NCBI RefSeq assembly: GCF_017873235.1
Contig: NZ_JAGGJZ010000002.1
Coordinates: 124,001-188,000, forward strand
Direction: 5' to 3'
Origin: Clostridium moniliforme
GTDB taxonomy: Bacteria; Bacillota; Clostridia; Clostridiales; Clostridiaceae
DNA length: 64,000 bases
Shown here: in pieces, positions 8,380-16,832 of the stretch
Numbering within the stretch: position 1 is the stretch's first letter
Layout of the letters: each line of letters opens with the position of its first letter
Notes under the pieces: generated by a model
Seen by the model: only the letters and a program-made list of their open reading frames with translations
Told to the model about the DNA's origin: nothing
Databases searched by the model: none
Program-made: the position numbers and the translations under genes

Positions 8380-8604
8380 ATGATAACAAAAACAGTTGAT
8401 CAAATAGCTTTAAAATTTAGCTATAAAAGAGGGAAGGATGGTAATGGAAAGGATATTATTAAATATCAAAGATTTAATAATATAAACTTAAACGCAACAG
8501 ATGAAAATTTATATAATTTAGGAGAGGCGTTATCAAATATTGTAAAGTATCCAGTAGTTTCAATAGAAAGGGAAGAAGATAGCATTTTATCAAAAACTGA
8601 GTAA
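8380..8604 (+). CDS. DUF1659-type small protein
   Basis: A 74-aa protein matching the DUF1659 pattern of short Firmicute proteins, usually found beside DUF2922. AAAGGAG ends nine bases before the ATG at 8380. The in-frame TTG at 8371 touches the ribosome binding site and is rejected. It is followed after 38 bp by the DUF2922 gene and probably co-transcribed with it. No function is established for either family. Confidence 0.7.
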   Translation: MITKTVDQIALKFSYKRGKDGNGKDIIKYQRFNNINLNATDENLYNLGEALSNIVKYPVVSIEREEDSILSKTE

Positions 8605-8642
8605 GAATTTAAGATAAAAATAAATATTAAGGGGGAATAAAT

Positions 8643-8864
8643 ATGTTAGAAAAATCATTAGTAATAGGATTTGAAAATGATCTAGGAAAAAAGAGTAATA
8701 TAACTATTAAGGATATAAAGGATGATGTAAATAACACAACTGTTAATTCATTAATGGATTTAATAATTTCAAGTGATATTTTTGTAACATCTGGAGGCTC
8801 ATTAGTCAAAAAGGTTTCAGCAGCAATAATAAGTAAGGAAGTTACTGAAATAGAATTAGTTTAG
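8643..8864 (+). CDS. DUF2922-type small protein
   Basis: A 73-aa protein resembling DUF2922, recognised from the start (SLVIGFENDLGKKSNITI) and the closing segment with VSAAIISKEVTEIEL. GGGGG lies upstream of ATG. It forms a two-gene unit with DUF1659, an arrangement common in clostridia and bacilli, and ends at a terminator. No catalytic residues, signal peptide or membrane segment are visible. Function unknown. Confidence 0.72.
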   Translation: MLEKSLVIGFENDLGKKSNITIKDIKDDVNNTTVNSLMDLIISSDIFVTSGGSLVKKVSAAIISKEVTEIELV

Positions 8865-8870
8865 TATAAT

Positions 8871-8912
8871 AAAAAGGATTATCTTTTAGTGATAAAAGAT
8901 AATCCTTTTTTT
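8871..8912 (+). terminator. Intrinsic terminator, probably bidirectional
   Basis: Stem AAAAAGGATTATCTTTT against AAAAGATAATCCTTTTT with T run, between the convergent DUF2922 and EamA genes. Confidence 0.85.
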
Positions 8913-8922
8913 ATATATAAGT

Positions 8923-9849
8923 TTAATGAGAAGGACTTAGTTTATGTGATTCATTTGTCTTTTTAATTTTGTAAAGTATAAGTGATGAGCAAACTATTAC
9001 AATTGTTCCAATTAGAACATTTGTTTGAATCATTTGTCCCATAATTAAAAACATTAATATAGGAACTAAAATTGGTTTTATATAAAATACACTTGTTGCA
9101 GTTATTGCTGATGTTTCTTTCATAGCACTAACAAAGAATAGGAAGCCTAATCCTTTAACAACTATACCTACATATAGTAATAATGCTAAGTCATGTAGAT
9201 GTATACCTTTTACAATTGGAATATTAAGAACTAGCATACATATAAACATTACTGCTACACCAAGAAAGAAGGAAAAACTATTTGTTACAGCTTTACCATA
9301 TTTGTTTATTGTTTTTGTAGCTAATACATTAAAGAATGATATTGAAATTGCTCCTAAAAGTGCTAGTGTAACACCAATTATATGATCAGATAATCCTTTT
9401 CCAGATGATCCTCCTGATAATGGATTAAATATAATAATTATTCCAATTGCAGCCATTATTATAGGAATCCAACATCTTTTATCTATTTTTTCTTTCAAGA
9501 TAACTCTTGCAATTGGAATAGTTATCATTGCATTTGAACAAACAATTATAGCAACAATAGCTGGAGTAGTAAATAATAAAGCTTCTTGTAAAAGTGACAT
9601 ACCTATAGTAACTTGTACAAGACCTAAGATTAAAAGATATCCCCAGTCTTTTGCTGTAAGTTTAAGGTGATTTTGCTTTATATCCTTTAAAGCCATTGGC
9701 AATAGAATAATAGCGCCAATTAAAAAAGTTATTGAATTTATTTGATATGCATTAAGATGATCTAAAGCTAAGTATTTACCAGTTATTTCTTGAGTACTAA
9801 AACATAGAGCAGTTAGGAAAATGTATATATAACCTTTGTACTTTGTCAT
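8923..9849 (-). CDS. EamA/DMT-family transporter
   Basis: An integral membrane protein of 308 aa with about ten hydrophobic segments in two EamA repeats of five helices, as expected for drug/metabolite transporters. The second repeat shows typical helix-ending motifs (SFFNVLATK, VLVPILMFLIMGQ). The ATG at 9849 has AGGAGGTG seven bases upstream; a GTG nine bases earlier lies within that site. No substrate can be assigned, since family members export amino acids, nucleotides or other metabolites. Convergent with the DUF2922 gene and without operon partners. Confidence 0.85.
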   Translation of the reverse strand: MTKYKGYIYIFLTALCFSTQEITGKYLALDHLNAYQINSITFLIGAIILLPMALKDIKQNHLKLTAKDWGYLLILGLVQVTIGMSLLQEALLFTTPAIVAIIVCSNAMITIPIARVILKEKIDKRCWIPIIMAAIGIIIIFNPLSGGSSGKGLSDHIIGVTLALLGAISISFFNVLATKTINKYGKAVTNSFSFFLGVAVMFICMLVLNIPIVKGIHLHDLALLLYVGIVVKGLGFLFFVSAMKETSAITATSVFYIKPILVPILMFLIMGQMIQTNVLIGTIVIVCSSLILYKIKKTNESHKLSPSH

Positions 9850-10261
9850 ACAAAGCACCTCCTTTTAAATTTTCATAAATTATGATGTAATTGATATAAG
9901 TTTTTTATTAACCTCCTTTAATAATTTTTTATAAACATAAATATTTATGACATTTATAATATCAAAGGAGAAAATACATATAAAGTCATTTAATCAATTA
10001 TTAAAAATAAGTTTTTACATATTAGAGTTAATTCTTTTAAACTTAATATTATTAATAAATAGGTTAACAATGTTAAATTTAAAATCTAAAGTAGTTTCTT
10101 GGAAAATTATGCTTTAAAGCTTTGTATTATTCATATTAGTTATTAGTAAAAATTTATGTGGTTTTAAATTTATAAGGCTACTGGAATATTTATCTATAAA
10201 TGATAAAATAAAAATGTAAATATAGTTACATTTTTAATAGACTTACATGGAGGAAATAATA
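9850..10261. other. AT-rich intergenic region
   Basis: This gap of about 410 bp holds the upstream regions of the EamA gene (minus) and the next lipoprotein gene (plus). I see a 14-nt palindrome CATAAATATTTATG near 9937 and a hairpin AAAATGTA...TACATTTT at about 10212-10234 just before the lipoprotein ribosome binding site. No supported gene. Confidence 0.4.
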
Positions 10262-10855
10262 ATGAATAAAAATTTTAAAAAGTATTTAATACTAACTATT
10301 ACCTTAGGAGTTTCGATATTATTATCTGGATGTATAATAGGGGAAAAAAGAATTAATTCATTCACAGAAGATACAGAAGTGTCTGAATTGGAATCATACT
10401 TACAAAGTTATTCTAGTAAATGTAAAGAAAAAAATGAGGATATTAAAAAAGGAATTTCTAAAGAAGAAAAAAGTAGTATTCCAGAATTAACAATAAAATA
10501 TGATAATGTTTTTAAAAAAGGAAGGATAATTTTATATTCATTAAAAAAGGACAATACCAATATAGTAAAAAAAGAAAAAGAAGATGTTATAAAAGGAAAT
10601 GGTTTGCCTAAAGTTATAGCAAAATCAGGACAATACATAAATATGAATTTTACTAAAGCTAATCAAGAATATATAGGGGTTTGTTTATTAGATGGAGATA
10701 AGGATGTTGAGTTAGATGAAAAACTCTTCGAATCAATAGGGAAAACAAGTAATCAAATAAAGGTTCCTGATAGAAAAGGAAATTATGTACTATATATTTT
10801 TAGTGGATGGAAAGATAAGTATGTTATATATGGATTAAATTTAATATCAAAATAA
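10262..10855 (+). CDS. Lipoprotein of unknown function
   Basis: A 197-aa lipoprotein with the lipobox LLSGC (Cys24). The mature part has a lysine/glutamate-rich stretch at about 30-75 and then a beta-rich domain, with phrases such as KVPDRKGNYVLYIFSGWKD suggesting an immunoglobulin-like or DUF-type fold. The ATG at 10262 follows TGGAGGAAATAATA; an in-frame ATG at 10247 overlaps the ribosome binding site and is rejected. It stands alone with no clear terminator right after it. Function not assignable. Confidence 0.65.
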   Translation: MNKNFKKYLILTITLGVSILLSGCIIGEKRINSFTEDTEVSELESYLQSYSSKCKEKNEDIKKGISKEEKSSIPELTIKYDNVFKKGRIILYSLKKDNTNIVKKEKEDVIKGNGLPKVIAKSGQYINMNFTKANQEYIGVCLLDGDKDVELDEKLFESIGKTSNQIKVPDRKGNYVLYIFSGWKDKYVIYGLNLISK

Positions 10856-11113
10856 ATTTAATTAATGTTTAAAAGTATAGTTTAATTAAAATATTTATTT
10901 TATTATTTATTTTACTTTTAAATATGATATATAGAATATTACGTAAAATATAAAATATTATTGTTACATTTATATGTCATCATTAAAGTGTATTATTAAG
11001 TTATCTAAATAATTACTTTTGTCATAATTTATTAAAAGTTTTCTCAAGAATTAATAATAAACAGATATTATAATTATCATTTATTACAAAAGACAAAAGG
11101 TGGAAATTATTTT
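10856..11113. other. Intergenic region before hairpin
   Basis: AT-rich DNA of about 260 bp between the lipoprotein gene and the 11114 hairpin. No ORF with a ribosome binding site. The hairpin downstream suggests that transcription, perhaps of a long 3' UTR or a short RNA, crosses this stretch. Confidence 0.35.
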
Positions 11114-11155
11114 AAGTGGGATTTTGCTAGGGGGCAAAATCCCACTTTTATTTTG
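11114..11155 (+). terminator. GC-richer intrinsic terminator
   Basis: A perfect 14-bp stem AAGTGGGATTTTGC/GCAAAATCCCACTT with a six-base loop TAGGGG and the tail TTATTTT. It ends about 50 bp before the WYL regulator start and about 260 bp after the lipoprotein gene. Confidence 0.75.
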
Positions 11156-11204
11156 AAATTACTATCAACTAAATAATTTAAAAATAAGAGGAGGTAAATG
11201 AATA

Positions 11205-12158
11205 TTGGGTAAGGTAAATAATGCTTTAAATATGTTAATGCTCCTTAAAAGCAGGGAAAAGATGACTAGAAAAGAAATTGCAGAAGAATTAGAGGTTGAT
11301 ATAAGACAAATAAGCAGATATAAAGATGATCTTTGTATGGCAGGTATAATTATAGAAGAAGAGCGGGGAAGATATGGTGGATATCGTATAAAAGAAAATA
11401 TTTCATTTAATGCAAATTTAACTAATGATGAAATAAGAGCTTTAGAACTTGCAATTAATTGTGTACAAGAAGGAACATTTCCACTTAAAAAAGAATTTAA
11501 TTCTGGTGTTATGAAGATTTTATCTAATTATAAAAAGGTAAATGGAAAAAGATTTTGGAACAAAAATCCTACTTTTCAAGTTAAAAGGAAAAATAAATAT
11601 AATAAAAATTTAAAAGAAAAATGGTTTATCATAAATGAATGTATAGTAAATTCTAAAAAAATTAAAATATTATATTCAAATTTAAATGATGTATCTATGA
11701 CAAGAATAGTTTGGCCTTATGCAATATATTTATATCAAGAAGCAAATTATATGCTTGCTTATTGTGAAGTTAGGAAAGAAATTAGAAACTTTAAACTTGT
11801 AAGAATAGAAAAGCTTGAGAAATTAGATGAAACATTTGATAAAGGAAGTTTTAATGTTAAAGAATATTTAAATAGTAGAATAGGAATATATAATGATGGA
11901 GAAAAAGTAAAAGTAAAATTAAAAATATACTATCCTTATGCAAAGTGTTTTAAAGAACATAGATGGGTAGTTTATGAAAGTATAGAAGATTATAGTGATA
12001 AAGGTTATCTTATATATGAAGGAATTATTGAAGGCAAAACTGATGTTGTTAAATGGATAATTGAAATGGGAAGATTTGTTGAAGTTTTAGAACCAAAAGA
12101 AATTAAAGATGAAATAATAAATGAATGTAAAAAAATATTAGAATTATATAATAATTAA
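11205..12158 (+). CDS. HTH/WYL-domain transcriptional regulator
   Basis: A 317-aa protein. The N-terminal DeoR-type winged helix (about 1-60: MTRKEIAEELEVDIRQISRY) is followed by a WYL domain (about 140-215: KIKILYSNLND, TRIVWPYAIYLYQEANYMLAYCE) and a C-terminal WCX extension. WYL domains sense ligands, often nucleic-acid-related or metabolic. The TTG start is set by GAGGAGG upstream; the ATG at 11198 reads into a stop after four codons. No adjacent operon shows what it controls; the rubrerythrin genes downstream are separated by about 450 bp. Confidence 0.85.
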   Translation: MGKVNNALNMLMLLKSREKMTRKEIAEELEVDIRQISRYKDDLCMAGIIIEEERGRYGGYRIKENISFNANLTNDEIRALELAINCVQEGTFPLKKEFNSGVMKILSNYKKVNGKRFWNKNPTFQVKRKNKYNKNLKEKWFIINECIVNSKKIKILYSNLNDVSMTRIVWPYAIYLYQEANYMLAYCEVRKEIRNFKLVRIEKLEKLDETFDKGSFNVKEYLNSRIGIYNDGEKVKVKLKIYYPYAKCFKEHRWVVYESIEDYSDKGYLIYEGIIEGKTDVVKWIIEMGRFVEVLEPKEIKDEIINECKKILELYNN

Positions 12159-12500
12159 GTATAAAAATATAGTTGAATTTTAATATTATAATATAAAAAA
12201 ATAAAAAACAGGAAGTTAAATACAGAAATAATATGAATATATTAATAATAAATATTATATTTTAATTATGATTAAACAAAGAGTAAAATGTAAGAAAAAA
12301 ACCTTTTATTATAAAAAAATAAGTGTATTATAAGAACCATAGAAGGCCTTCTTAGATAGTATCAGAAGAAAAAAAGTTTTGATTAACAAAAGATAAAAAT
12401 ATGATACACAGAAGATAATTATATAAAATAAAAGTAATTTGTACAAAAGAAAATTAATTTAAAATACAAAAGAGTAAAAATATAAAATATAAGCTTAAAT
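12159..12500. other. AT-rich intergenic region upstream of first rubrerythrin
   Basis: No gene supported. The only structure I see is the 12-nt palindrome AGAAGGCCTTCT at 12341-12352. The stretch is otherwise A-rich. Confidence 0.35.
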
Positions 12501-12529
12501 TTGTTAATTTTATAGCTATGAAATATAAC
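12501..12529 (+). promoter_or_regulatory. Predicted sigma-A promoter of first rubrerythrin
   Basis: TTGTTA (12501-12506), 17-bp spacer, TATAAC (12524-12529), about 75 bp before the start codon. Unlike the two other copies, the spacer contains no PerR-like box. Confidence 0.45.
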
Positions 12530-12605
12530 TAAACAAACCTTATATGGTAAATTTAAACTTAAAAAATTAATTAAAGTTATAAGATGACTTAAGGAGGAAT
12601 TAGTT

Positions 12606-13151
12606 ATGAAGAGATTTATGTGTACAGTATGTGGATATGTTTTTGAAGGAGAAGAAGCTCCAGAAAAATGTCCAGTTTGTGGAGCACCAAAAAGCAAGTT
12701 TGTAGAACAAGAAGCAGAAATGGCTTGGGCAGATGAACATAGAGTTGGAGTAGCTAAAGGCGTTGATGAAAGAGTAATAGAAGGATTAAGAGCTAACTTT
12801 ACTGGAGAATGTACAGAAGTAGGAATGTATCTTGCAATGTCAAGACAAGCTTATAGAGAAGGATATGCAGAAGTTGGAGAAATGTACAGAAGAGCAGCAT
12901 TTGAAGAAGCAGAACATGCATCAAAATTTGCAGAATTATTAGGAGAAGTTTTAGAAGCAGATACTAAGAAGAATTTACAAGCAAGGGTGGATGCAGAATT
13001 TGGAGCTTGCCAAGGAAAGAAAGATTTAGCAACATTAGCAAAACAATTAAACTTAGATGCAATTCACGACACAGTACATGAAATGTGTAAAGATGAAGCA
13101 AGACATGGTCAAGCATTCAAAGGATTATTAGATAGATACTTTGAAAAATAA
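12606..13151 (+). CDS. rbr: Reverse rubrerythrin, copy 1
   Basis: A 181-aa protein with a rubredoxin domain first (about 1-35: CTVCGYVF and CPVCG, four Cys for one Fe) and a ferritin-like diiron domain second ([22 protein letters not shown] as metal-ligand segments). This order is the reverse of classical rubrerythrin. In Clostridium acetobutylicum such proteins reduce H2O2 and O2 with electrons from NADH via rubredoxin reductase. AAGGAGG lies upstream of ATG. It differs from copies 2 and 3 in several mid-protein residues ([15 protein letters not shown] region) but is almost identical in the C-terminal half. It has a separate promoter and a large palindromic terminator. Confidence 0.93.
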   Translation: MKRFMCTVCGYVFEGEEAPEKCPVCGAPKSKFVEQEAEMAWADEHRVGVAKGVDERVIEGLRANFTGECTEVGMYLAMSRQAYREGYAEVGEMYRRAAFEEAEHASKFAELLGEVLEADTKKNLQARVDAEFGACQGKKDLATLAKQLNLDAIHDTVHEMCKDEARHGQAFKGLLDRYFEK

Positions 13152-13170
13152 TTAGTACACTACCCCTTAA

Positions 13171-13230
13171 AATATATATAAAAATAGAACTAGGATATTT
13201 AAATATCCTAGTTCTATTTTTATATATATT
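13171..13230. terminator. 60-nt perfect palindrome terminator
   Basis: Positions 13171-13200 and 13201-13230 are exact reverse complements. The inner GC-bearing part is GAACTAGGATATTT and its complement, flanked by AAAAATA/TATTTTT. It would end transcription from either side. Confidence 0.85.
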
Positions 13231-13557
13231 AATTAATAAATTATTTAACTTGAAGTATATTATTATAAGAAAATTTTAAGTTTAAAATACTAAATAAAAA
13301 GATTTAATTAGAACTTTAATTATTTTAATAATTATTATATGTATTCAAATTTCTTTTTAAATTCTAAAAATATCAAAATTATTAATAAATTCTTTTAAAA
13401 AAGAATTTATTAATAAATATATAAGTTTTTTATTTATAAATTAATTAAGTGGTAATTTTTGCACATAAAATGTATAATTAAATTATTAGTAAAAAGTTTT
13501 TTTTAGAAATGGTAGTTAATACATTTTTATTATTAATTAATAAAAGATACAAAAATA
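13231..13557. other. AT-rich spacer
   Basis: About 330 bp without a supported gene. It contains an imperfect repeat of the type AATTATTAATAAATTCTTTT/AAAAGAATTTATTAATAA at about 13378-13416 that could fold into a long AT-only hairpin. Confidence 0.4.
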
Positions 13558-13558
13558 C

Positions 13559-13587
13559 TTTACAATGGATAATAATTATTATATAAT
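13559..13587 (+). promoter_or_regulatory. Promoter with PerR-like box, unit A
   Basis: TTTACA (13559-13564), 17-bp spacer and TATAAT (13582-13587). The spacer contains ATAATAATTAT (13569-13579), an exact match to the core ATAATNATTAT of the PerR box. Bound repressor would occlude RNA polymerase. Confidence 0.7.
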
Positions 13588-13695
13588 AATAACTGTCAAA
13601 GGGAACAATAAAAAAATAAGAACCTTTGAGTTTAGTAAAGATTAAAAAATAAATTATATATATGTGTGTTTTAAATAATGAGGAGGAAGAAAATT

Positions 13696-14238
13696 ATGAA
13701 AAAATTTGTATGTCAAGTATGTGGATATGTTTATGAAGGAGAAGCTGCACCAGAAAAGTGCCCAGTATGTGGAGTAGGAGCAGATAAATTTGTAGAACAA
13801 AAAGGAGAAATGGCTTGGGCTGACGAGCATAGAATCGGAGTAGCAAAAGGCGTTGATGAAAGAGTAATAGAAGGATTAAGAGCAAACTTTGTAGGAGAGT
13901 GTACAGAAGTAGGAATGTATCTTGCAATGTCAAGACAAGCAGACAGAGAAGGATTTCCAGAAGTAGCAGAAACATATAAGAGAGCAGCATTTGAAGAAGC
14001 AGAACATGCAGCTAAGTTTGCAGAATTATTAGGAGAAGTTTTAGAAGCAGACACTAAGAAAAACTTACAAGCAAGAGTAGATGCAGAATTTGGAGCTTGC
14101 CAAGGAAAGAAAGATTTAGCAACATTAGCAAAACAATTAAACTTAGATGCAATTCATGATACAGTACATGAAATGTGTAAAGACGAAGCAAGACATGGTC
14201 AAGCATTCAAGGGATTATTAGATAGATATTTTGCTTAA
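13696..14238 (+). CDS. rbr: Reverse rubrerythrin, copy 2
   Basis: A 180-aa reverse rubrerythrin: N-terminal rubredoxin domain ([15 protein letters not shown]) then ferritin-like diiron domain ([21 protein letters not shown]). It reduces peroxide/O2 in anaerobes. The true start is ATG 13696; an in-frame ATG at 13678 overlaps the ribosome binding site GAGGAGG. Its protein is identical to copy 3. It has its own promoter with a PerR-like box and its own terminator, so it is a peroxide-inducible single-gene unit. Codon usage is strongly optimised (GAA, AGA, GCA), consistent with very high expression on oxygen stress. Confidence 0.93.
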   Translation: MKKFVCQVCGYVYEGEAAPEKCPVCGVGADKFVEQKGEMAWADEHRIGVAKGVDERVIEGLRANFVGECTEVGMYLAMSRQADREGFPEVAETYKRAAFEEAEHAAKFAELLGEVLEADTKKNLQARVDAEFGACQGKKDLATLAKQLNLDAIHDTVHEMCKDEARHGQAFKGLLDRYFA

Positions 14239-14254
14239 GATTAAAATTATATTA

Positions 14255-14303
14255 AATAAAAATAAGACTTAGGAAAATTCTTAGGTCTTATTTTTATTTA
14301 TAA
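14255..14303 (+). terminator. Intrinsic terminator
   Basis: Stem AAATAAAAATAAGACTTA paired with TAGGTCTTATTTTTATTT (one G-U), downstream of rubrerythrin copy 2. Confidence 0.85.
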
Positions 14304-14500
14304 AAGAAAACATAGTTAAATAAAATAATAAGAATAAATAAGATTATATAATAAAAACTTCTTGCATATTCTATTGCACTGTGTTAAGGTTAGTAGGGTA
14401 GAGATACAAATATTTTTTTTAAAGAATAAATTAGATTATAACTTTCTCCTTTTAGAGAATTTATAAATTTTAATTAAATCTTTAAACAGGAGGAATTAGA

Positions 14501-14653
14501 ATGGATAAAACAATAGTATGTAAAGATTGCGGTAAGGAGTTCATCTTCTCAGAAGGAGAACAAGCATTTTATAAAGAAAAAGGATTCGATAACGAACCAG
14601 TAAGATGCCCAGATTGCAGAAGAGCAAGAAAGCAACAAAGAAATAATAGATAA
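14501..14653 (+). CDS. 50-aa zinc-ribbon protein
   Basis: A short protein with two CxxC knuckles (CKDCGKEF near the start, CPDCRRARKQ near the end) matching the small probable-zinc-ribbon (zf-trcl) family. The spacer has the family-typical FSEGEQAFYKEKGF. AGGAGG lies upstream of ATG, and an intrinsic terminator follows the stop codon. It sits between two reverse rubrerythrin units and may be co-regulated by position, but no PerR-like box is seen before it. Function unknown; the family often appears near redox or cold-shock genes. Confidence 0.75.
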   Translation: MDKTIVCKDCGKEFIFSEGEQAFYKEKGFDNEPVRCPDCRRARKQQRNNR

Positions 14654-14670
14654 TTTATATTATAAAGAAA

Positions 14671-14703
14671 AGACTATAGACTAATCTATAGTCTCTTTTT
14701 TTA
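14671..14703 (+). terminator. Intrinsic terminator
   Basis: Stem AGACTATAGA/TCTATAGTCT with a short loop and seven or more T residues. Confidence 0.9.
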
Positions 14704-14729
14704 TTATATTAAAAAATTTATAAAATAAC

Positions 14730-14758
14730 TTTACAATGAATAATAATTATTATATAAT
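14730..14758 (+). promoter_or_regulatory. Promoter with PerR-like box, unit B
   Basis: TTTACA (14730-14735), 17-bp spacer, TATAAT (14753-14758), with the core ATAATAATTAT at 14740-14750. Same architecture as unit A. Confidence 0.7.
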
Positions 14759-14864
14759 AATAACCATCAAAGGGAAAATAAAAAATAATAACCTTTGAGT
14801 TTAGTAAAGATTAAAAAATAAATTATATATATGTGTGTTTTAAATAATGAGGAGGAAGAAAATT

Positions 14865-15407
14865 ATGAAAAAATTTGTATGTCAAGTATGTGGATATGTT
14901 TATGAAGGAGAAGCTGCACCAGAAAAGTGCCCAGTATGTGGAGTAGGAGCAGATAAATTTGTAGAACAAAAAGGAGAAATGGCTTGGGCTGACGAGCATA
15001 GAATCGGAGTAGCAAAAGGCGTTGATGAAAGAGTAATAGAAGGATTAAGAGCAAACTTTGTAGGAGAGTGTACAGAAGTAGGAATGTATCTTGCAATGTC
15101 AAGACAAGCAGACAGAGAAGGATTTCCAGAAGTAGCAGAAACATATAAGAGAGCAGCATTTGAAGAAGCAGAACATGCAGCAAAATTTGCAGAGTTATTA
15201 GGAGAAGTTTTAGAAGCAGACACTAAGAAAAACTTACAAGCAAGAGTAGATGCAGAATTTGGAGCTTGCCAAGGAAAGAAAGATTTAGCAACATTAGCAA
15301 AACAATTAAACTTAGATGCAATTCATGACACAGTACATGAAATGTGTAAAGACGAAGCAAGACATGGTCAAGCATTCAAAGGATTATTAGATAGATATTT
15401 CGCTTAA
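14865..15407 (+). CDS. rbr: Reverse rubrerythrin, copy 3
   Basis: A 180-aa protein identical to copy 2: rubredoxin domain followed by diiron ferritin-like domain, predicted NADH-dependent peroxide/oxygen reduction through rubredoxin reductase. The start is ATG 14865 after GAGGAGG; the upstream in-frame ATG at 14847 is rejected for the same reason as in copy 2. At the six third-position differences from copy 2, several bases (AAATTTGC, GACACAG, TTCAAAGG) agree with copy 1, suggesting recombination among the three genes. It ends at a long terminator. Confidence 0.93.
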   Translation: MKKFVCQVCGYVYEGEAAPEKCPVCGVGADKFVEQKGEMAWADEHRIGVAKGVDERVIEGLRANFVGECTEVGMYLAMSRQADREGFPEVAETYKRAAFEEAEHAAKFAELLGEVLEADTKKNLQARVDAEFGACQGKKDLATLAKQLNLDAIHDTVHEMCKDEARHGQAFKGLLDRYFA

Positions 15408-15420
15408 GATCATAAAATAT

Positions 15421-15472
15421 AACAAAACAAAAGGACCTAGAGAAATTTTTCTCTAGGTCCTTTTGTTTTGTT
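15421..15472. terminator. Long intrinsic terminator
   Basis: A 25-bp perfect stem (arms begin AACAAAACAAAAGGACCTAG) with a two-base loop, downstream of rubrerythrin copy 3. Confidence 0.9.
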
Positions 15473-15627
15473 ACTAATATATTCAATATTTTAAATTTTT
15501 AAATGAAAAAGTAATAATACAATAATTATAAAAAATATATTATTTTAAAGTTTGAACACATTATAGAGGGAAATTTATAAAATATAGTATGTGGAATTAT
15601 ATCTATGTTTAAAGAGGTGAAATTTAT

Positions 15628-16752
15628 TTGATAACAATAAGTTTATGCATGATTGTAAAAGATGAAGAAAAAACATTAGGACGATGTTTAGGTTCTGTTA
15701 GTGATTTAGTTGATGAAATAATAATTGTAGATACAGGATCAACAGATAATACTAAGGAAATAGCAAAATCCTTTGGTGCAAAACTTTATGATTTTAATTG
15801 GGAAGATAATTTTTCAAAGGCAAGAAATTATTCTTTTAGCAAAGGAACTAAAGATTATATACTTTGGCTTGATGGTGATGATTATATTGATTCAGAAAAT
15901 ATTAAAAAGTTAATTGTATTAAAGGGAGAATTAGATAAAAGTGTAGATTCTGTTATGATGAATTATTCATTAGTTAGAGATGAAGAAGGAAAAACGATAT
16001 ATTCACTTAAACGTAATAGACTTATTAAAAGAAATAAAAATTTTAAATGGGAAGGGCATGTTCATGAATGTCTAAATGTCTTTGGAAATATAATTCAAAG
16101 TGATATAACAATAAACCATGATAAAAAGAAAATTAGAACAAATAGAAATCTTTTAATATTTAAGGGAATGGAAGAAAAAGGAGAAACTTTTACTACAAGA
16201 GATTTATTTTATTATGCAAATGAACTTTATGATAATAGTTTATACTATGAAGCTTTAGAAAAATATAAGGAAGTTTTGAGTAAAAAAGATATTTGGATTG
16301 AAGATTCAAAGAGGGCAACTATTAATTTAGTAAGATGTCTTGAGTTTTTACAAAGTCCAATTGATGAAAGAATAGATTTTATTTTTAATTGTTTAAAAAA
16401 ATATTCTCCAAATAGTGAAATGTTATGTTTACTTGGAGAATGTTTTGTTTCTAAAAATATTATTAATGAAGCAATAATTTATTTTAAAGGTGCTCTTAAT
16501 TTAGATGAAGATAAAAATAGTTTAGGATTTAATAATAAAATTTATTCAACATGGGTTCCTGCTATAGAACTGTGTGTGTGTTACTCATTAATAGGAAATA
16601 TTGAAAAGGCTTATTATTATAATGAACTTGCAAGTTTATACTCAGCACCTAAAGAGAAAATTGAATATAATAGGAAGTTTTTAAAAAATGAAATGAAATC
16701 AAACAATATAAAGGAAAGAAATTTAAAAAAGATATTAGTTTGGGATATATAA
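15628..16752 (+). CDS. Family 2 glycosyltransferase with helical-repeat C-terminus
   Basis: A 374-aa cytoplasmic protein. Residues 1-110 are a GT-A domain (ISLCMIVKDEEKTLGRCLGS, VDTGSTDNTKEIA, and metal-binding LDGDDYID). The rest is helical with TPR-like pairs, as in the SunS/BclA-type transferases that glycosylate peptides. TTG start with AAAGAGGTGA eight bases upstream. The next gene, 80 bp away without a terminator, encodes a collagen-like protein whose GPT/GAT triplets are typical O-glycan acceptors. I infer that this enzyme glycosylates it. Substrate sugar unknown. Confidence 0.85.
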   Translation: MITISLCMIVKDEEKTLGRCLGSVSDLVDEIIIVDTGSTDNTKEIAKSFGAKLYDFNWEDNFSKARNYSFSKGTKDYILWLDGDDYIDSENIKKLIVLKGELDKSVDSVMMNYSLVRDEEGKTIYSLKRNRLIKRNKNFKWEGHVHECLNVFGNIIQSDITINHDKKKIRTNRNLLIFKGMEEKGETFTTRDLFYYANELYDNSLYYEALEKYKEVLSKKDIWIEDSKRATINLVRCLEFLQSPIDERIDFIFNCLKKYSPNSEMLCLLGECFVSKNIINEAIIYFKGALNLDEDKNSLGFNNKIYSTWVPAIELCVCYSLIGNIEKAYYYNELASLYSAPKEKIEYNRKFLKNEMKSNNIKERNLKKILVWDI

Positions 16753-16832
16753 CTTAATAATAAAACATCTTTAGAATAACAAAGTTAAAAATAAAGAATA
16801 TAATGTAGTGATTATTTAAAGGTGGTGATTTT

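Larger units (their letters stand above)
13558..15407 (+). repeat. Long direct repeat: promoter plus reverse rubrerythrin duplicated
   Basis: Unit A is 13558-14238 and unit B is 14729-15407. They match over promoter, leader and the whole coding region. The coding parts differ by eye at six third-codon positions, all synonymous and all in the last 40% of the gene. The leaders differ by a few bases and small indels. A zinc-ribbon gene lies between the units. Confidence 0.9.

Noticed and set aside
10070..10117. 15-codon ORF in the gap before the lipoprotein
   Set aside because: No ribosome binding site and unremarkable composition.
13694..15223. Minus-strand ORFs of about 100 aa opposite rubrerythrin copies 2 and 3
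   Set aside because: They repeat exactly because the gene is duplicated, consist of Leu or Ser runs and lack start signals; shadows of optimised coding DNA.
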